Positions 60,133-64,000 of a stretch of 64,000 nucleotides of DNA are shown here, piece by piece. Below the pieces are notes generated by a model. The model saw nothing but the letters and a program-made list of their open reading frames with translations. It made no database searches and was not told where the DNA came from. How positions within the stretch are numbered: the stretch's first letter is position 1; every line of letters starts with the position of its first letter. Both the position numbers and the translations under genes were made by a program. Source of the stretch: Jacaranda mimosifolia (taxonomy: Eukaryota > Streptophyta > Magnoliopsida > Lamiales > Bignoniaceae); assembly GCA_018894105.1 (NCBI GenBank), contig CM032127.1:34864760-34928759 (forward strand), written 5' to 3'.

Positions 60133-62174
60133 CTTGAAATGCAAAATCCAATGAGAATGTGGTGAACCTTTCACCAATCCAAAAACTGCCATAAACCGCA
60201 CCGTAGGAATGGAGCAATTTTTACTAGTGTCAAATCTCATCCAAAAAACATGAACAAATTATTGGAGCATCACAAAACCTTGGGGAACTCTCGGTAAAAA
60301 ATTCATATCAAAAAGCTTTCTGTCAAATCGGACTCTATGTAAGCGGATCTCCAAACCGTAGCAAACTAACTTGTTTGCCTCTATTGGTATGATCCACACA
60401 CCAAATAAATATTCCAAAATATCTAGTCTATGAGCTGGAATAATATCAGAGACGTGATATGGTGGAGGCAAATTTTAGGTAGGAAAGAATAAGAGAGCAA
60501 AGCTTTCAACACATGAATGCAATGCTTGCAAGAAGTTTTGGAGGGAATAGCAGAGAATCCAATTCTTCACACCTTTTGACATGATGACCAGCCCTCTCTC
60601 TATATATCTACATATAGATGTTGAAAGGTGTGATGCCAACTTGCATTATGCCAAGGTGCCAAATCCAAATCCAAATCTAATTTGAATTTCATTTGCATTT
60701 TAATTACGTTTGAAATCTAATTTCAAGTTAATTAAAATGCTAATTCAAATGAACATTTCATTTGAATTTTCCCTCCAAAATGTGTTCTTCCCATTAATTA
60801 AATTAAACGCTTTAATTTAATTAATTAACCTTTGACTTAACTCTTAAGTCAAACAAGCTCAACTCTTAAGCTTGAATTTTGTCAACTTAACTCTTTAAGT
60901 TAACTTAACTAATTGATGCTCATATTGGCACCAAATAATTAACTCCTTAATTATTGGTCTAATTTAACTCCTTAAATTAATTGATTAATTTAACATTTAA
61001 ATTAATTAAGCCAAAATTAACCTTCAAAATTAGCACCTTAAAATCAGTCCACTAGGAGACATTTCTCTAACACTTAGAAAATCTTTTCTCCATCAAATAA
61101 AAAGCTTATTGGCTTTTGTGTGTGACCCAATAGGTTCTAACATTGACTAGACATGGGATCAAAACTCCTTGTGACTTTTGAATATCATATATTCAATTTA
61201 GTTTGAAATACTTTTAAACTAATCAACTCAATTCAATTAATCTCATTAATTAAAGAGTACCCAATCTCCATGGTCAATATCCAACCTCAAGCCCATAGAG
61301 CCCAACTAATTGGCCGAAATGATTATTTTGGAGAACCATTATAGCTCTATGCTTACCATACAAATACGGCCCTTCCGTCTTCTATCTGTCGAAAGAGGCC
61401 TGGGGCAAGATATTTGTCAGCTACCTAATAGCCTCGATGCTATGCTTCTATTCTAAATGTTCGATTCCTTTGTGTGACCTCATCTTTAGAAAACTCCTTT
61501 TCCAAATTGTCACACCACCTTCCACAAGGATTTCTTGGAATTGATCATTATAGAATACATAGGAGATGAACTCGCCCTTCACAAAAACGAGGAGTCGGAT
61601 TCCATCTTAAATCTCTCAAACCTCCATGCCAAGTAGCTCATACCCAGCCTCAACTCAAAAGACCCGCTAAGTGGGCAAGGAAAAGTCAAAGCATCAGGAC
61701 CAGACACAAGGTTGCCATAGATCCTCAAGTCAGAGGACTAATAATATTCATTAGCATAAGTTAGAGAACTTGGCACTATAGCTATCTAGTGGATTTTTCG
61801 GTGGGTTTTCAGTGCCTTGTTCTCTAACAAGCACCCTCTAACAAGTACCCATATCTCATATGGTTGCTCATGGAATGGAGCAGTATCCAACTCTTAGATT
61901 TCTACATCATCAATGCAAGTCTATCCGGATCTTAGACTCCTGTCTCATAAGATCCTATGACTTGGATGATTTAACATCACGACCGTGTGAGACTTATTCC
62001 ATGCTCACTGATCTAAGTCCCATAGTCATAAGTGATCTAGGGGCTTCATCCAAATGCAAGTGAAGTAATAAGGAGCATAAGATGAAGATGGTCATATAAT
62101 GAATATCATTTAATCAAGACTGTTTTACAAGGAAATAGCTTATATGAAGCCAATCTAATTGGCTTGTCGGGCTC
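60014..62174 (-). repeat. 5' LTR of copia D (2,161 bp)
   Basis: Direct copy of 52028-54262 with scattered changes. On + it ends CTATTCTAACA at 62174 and is followed by the tgcac duplication. TATA on - lies near 60600-60620; the donor-like site at 60132. Confidence 0.93.
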
Positions 62175-62492
62175 TATTCTAACATGCACCATATCTCATA
62201 TGGGATTACTCATGGAACGGAGTAACATCCAACTCTTGGATTTATACATCATTAGTGCAAGCCTATTCGGATCTTAGACACTCTGTATTACAAGGAAATA
62301 GTTTACAAGGCCAATCTAATTAGCTTGCGGGGCACTATTCCAACAGCTTCATTGATTTTTCAGCAAAACAAGGTAATTCTCCATCTAAATCTGAATCAAT
62401 TGCATGTTTAGATCCTTGTTATCATGTGTAGCTTAGTTAATTTCCATTATTAATGATTTGATTATTGGATCCTATGGCTACATGTGACTTCA

Positions 62493-63147
62493 CTAAAGAG
62501 GTTTAGTATGGAAAAATCTAAGAAGGGATTCATCACTTAGGGACACGGTCTTTATCTCTCCAAGTCTATGGCCCCTAAGGTTATCGACGAAAGATATAAA
62601 ATGTCCTACATACCTCATGCATCCGCCATAGGGAGCATAATGTATGTTGTTCAACGTATAAGGCCGGCCGAATGTAGCACACGCTCTAAGTGTTATGAGC
62701 CGCTTTCAATCCAACCCCCATGAATGTTACTGGAAAGTTGTTAAAACAATCCTTAAGTACTTAAGATGGACTAAGGATTTATTTTTTGTATACGGCAATG
62801 GAGAATTAAACTTGAGGAGTTTTTGGATTCTAGTTTTCAATCCAATGTAGATGACCTAAAATCTACTTTGGGATTTATATTTTGCCTCAAAAGCAATGCG
62901 GGAGTTGGAAGAGTTCCAAACAAGACACCACGACCAATTCAACCATAGAGGTGGAATATATTGTGGCTTCAAAAGCTGCAAAGGAAGGTGTTTAGATGAA
63001 AAGCTTCATCCTAGATTTAGATGTAGTGCCTAGCATTGCTAAGCCAGTAGTTATCTTTTATGACAACAACGGTGCAGTAGCACAAGCCAAAGAGCCAAGA
63101 TCTCATCAGCGATCCAAGCACATATTAAGGCAATATCATTTGATCCA
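62493..63147 (+). pseudogene. pol: copia RT/RNase H fragment F
   Basis: Begins abruptly with KRFSMEKSKKGFI right after the 3' LTR of C. It continues through SIMYVVQRIRPA near 62635 and DSSFQSNVDDLKSTLGFIFCLK near 62825, and a frameshifted RNase H (matching the B region 23860-24060), up to HQRSKHIL-type sequence near 63115. Cut at 63147 by the next LTR. It has a higher density of stops and one-base shifts than B. The 5' part of this element is not next to it. Confidence 0.85.
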
Positions 63148-64000
63148 TGAAATCTAAAAGCAAGAGTAGCATTAGGATCCATAAATCAAAACTTCATAAG
63201 CTTGAAAGTAACTAAGCTACTCAAACGACCAAGGATCTAGTCATGTTATAAATCTGGATTAGGAAGAAGAATTACCTCTTGTAGCTCAAAATAAGGAGAA
63301 ATCAACTATCTCTCTTGGATCTAGAAACTATTTGGAATTAGCATAGCGAAAAAGCAGCAACCTTTTCCCTGTTATACTACTTCAAAAATCACCAAATTAA
63401 ATTGCAACACCTCCACACACTGAGGAAGCTACTATGAAAAAATTGGAGCAAAAATCCTTCTGGATCGCTTCAAAAAAATTCATCAACTAGAAGCTACTGT
63501 TGGAGGAACTCCAAAATCGAGCAAGTCAAGTGCCTTGCCTCTATTGATATGATCCACACACCAAACAATCTTCCAATTTTCCCTCACTAGAAGCTTGAGT
63601 TAAAGAGGAGAAAATGAGGTAGAGGAGGCCAATTTTTAGGTTGGGAAGAAGAAGGAATACAAAGCTTCAACACATGATGTAATGCATGGAGAGAGAAAGA
63701 AAGAGAGAGAGTTTTGGACAGAACACAAAGAATCTTATCTTCATATTTTTCAGTAATGTGATGGCCGAATTTTCTTACCCTCTGTATCTATATATAGAGG
63801 GTGAAAGGTCAGCTGCTAATTGGAATCACACCTTTCTCAAGGTGACCGTCCAAGTGGCATGCCAAGTTGGCAAATTCAAGTCTTACTTGAATTTCATATG
63901 CATTTCAATTACATTTGGAATCTAATTCCAAATTAGTTAAGATGCTAATTCAAATGAACACTTCATTTAAATTTTTCCTCCAAAAAGTATTCTTCCCATG
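63148..64000 (-). repeat. copia LTR G, truncated by window end
   Basis: On + it starts TGAAATCTAAAAGCAAG, like the left end of the D LTRs, and shares their order: AAGGTAA-type donor complement near 63275, 'gatccacacaccaaa' near 63551, TATA complement CTGTATCTATATATAG near 63782. Without the other end I cannot say whether it is solo or part of an element. Confidence 0.85.

Larger units (their letters stand above)
52028..62174 (-). mobile_element. complete-outline copia element D (10.15 kb)
   Basis: Reverse-strand element with two LTRs, primer site, leader, gag, full-order pol and polypurine tract. The target duplication tgcac is exact at 52023-52027 and 62175-62179. Counted by eye, the LTRs differ at 14 of the first 157 aligned bases, so it is also old, though it is the innermost insertion of this nest. 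Confidence 0.95.
50172..62345 (-). repeat. solo copia LTR E, split by copia D
   Basis: Segments 50172-52027 and 62180-62345 (about 2.02 kb) in reverse orientation. The target duplication gcttc is exact at 50167-50171 and 62346-62350. The + left end is TAAGGG (TA for TG) and the right end ATTCCAACA. No internal region is attached apart from the nested D. TATA on - lies near 50772-50790. Confidence 0.92.
30148..62492 (+). mobile_element. copia element C with many nested insertions
   Basis: Parts in + order: 5' LTR (30148-35317), intact primer site, leader, gag (37279-38139), then a block of foreign insertions (38140-45643), pol (45644-48076), polypurine tract, and 3' LTR (48091-50171 plus 62351-62492). 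Flanking 5-mers (ggata before, ctaaa after) do not match, so one end may have been changed by recombination. The right flank is another copia fragment rather than gypsy 2, which supports that. Confidence 0.8.
48091..62492 (+). repeat. 3' LTR of copia C, split by solo LTR E
   Basis: Segments 48091-50171 and 62351-62492 join to about 2,223 bp, the full family length. The second segment has U5 sequence with a donor-like ACAAG/GTAATTC at about 62372 and ends GACTTCA. TATA CTATATATAGATAT lies near 49737 and the dyad ladder at 49310-49520. A C-rich run occurs near 49691. Confidence 0.88.

Noticed and set aside
1..64000. A host protein-coding gene or a plant viral insertion
   Set aside because: Every reading longer than about 100 residues that I could recognise belongs to a copia or gypsy element. 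No movement protein, coat protein or cellular gene motif was seen. A translated search could still find small diverged pieces in 6214-9298.

Overview
The window reads as heterochromatic, intergenic DNA of a flowering plant. Essentially all of it is decayed LTR-retrotransposon sequence, and I see no intact host gene, rRNA or functional tRNA gene. Plant origin follows from three things: the retrotransposon lineages (a Ty1/copia family resembling the Angela/TNT1-94 type, Ty3/gypsy elements of Tat type with an antisense extra ORF, and a chromovirus-like gypsy), the initiator-Met-tRNA primer sites, and a hAT- or Harbinger-like MITE. Every coding region is broken by stops and frameshifts, many of them C-to-T (or G-to-A) changes expected from decay of methylated cytosine.

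Layout. 1-6213: 3' part of a Tat-like gypsy on + (RNase H, integrase, a 0.7-kb tandem array, an antisense Transposase_28-type ORF, polypurine tract, 3' LTR). 6214-8147: AT-rich DNA and a 388-bp MITE. 8148-30147: remains of a second Tat-like gypsy on + (primer site, protease, RT, integrase, antisense ORF), split by two copia insertions. The first is A (9299-14340), an LTR plus leader only, with a solo LTR on - inside it at 11099-13298. The second is B (16117-26463), complete in outline, with 2.2-kb LTRs on both sides. 30148-62492: copia C on +. Its 5' LTR holds a solo LTR (30209-32428) and a poly(A)-tailed retroposon (32676-33351). Its gag is fused by deletion to a chromovirus-like gypsy on - (38140-44696) and a piece of a - copia LTR (44697-45643). 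Its pol runs 45644-48076. Its 3' LTR (from 48091) was entered by solo LTR E on - (50172-62345), which was itself entered by a complete copia D on - (52028-62174). 62493-63147 is a + copia RT/RNase H fragment, cut by another - LTR that runs off the window end.

Boundaries are mostly set by 5-bp target duplications found by eye: exact for D (tgcac), E (gcttc) and the 30209 solo LTR (ataca), and near-exact for B and the 11099 solo LTR. The retroposon has a duplication of about 21 bp.

The most interesting signal is in the copia family's 2-kb untranslated leader. Every copy has a splice-donor-like site in U5, and every copy that retains gag has an acceptor-like site about 20-25 bases before the gag ATG. 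Splicing would remove the primer site, a GC-rich hairpin and four repeated short hairpins. The LTRs also carry a ladder of dyads with a shared core and different but self-complementary flanks.
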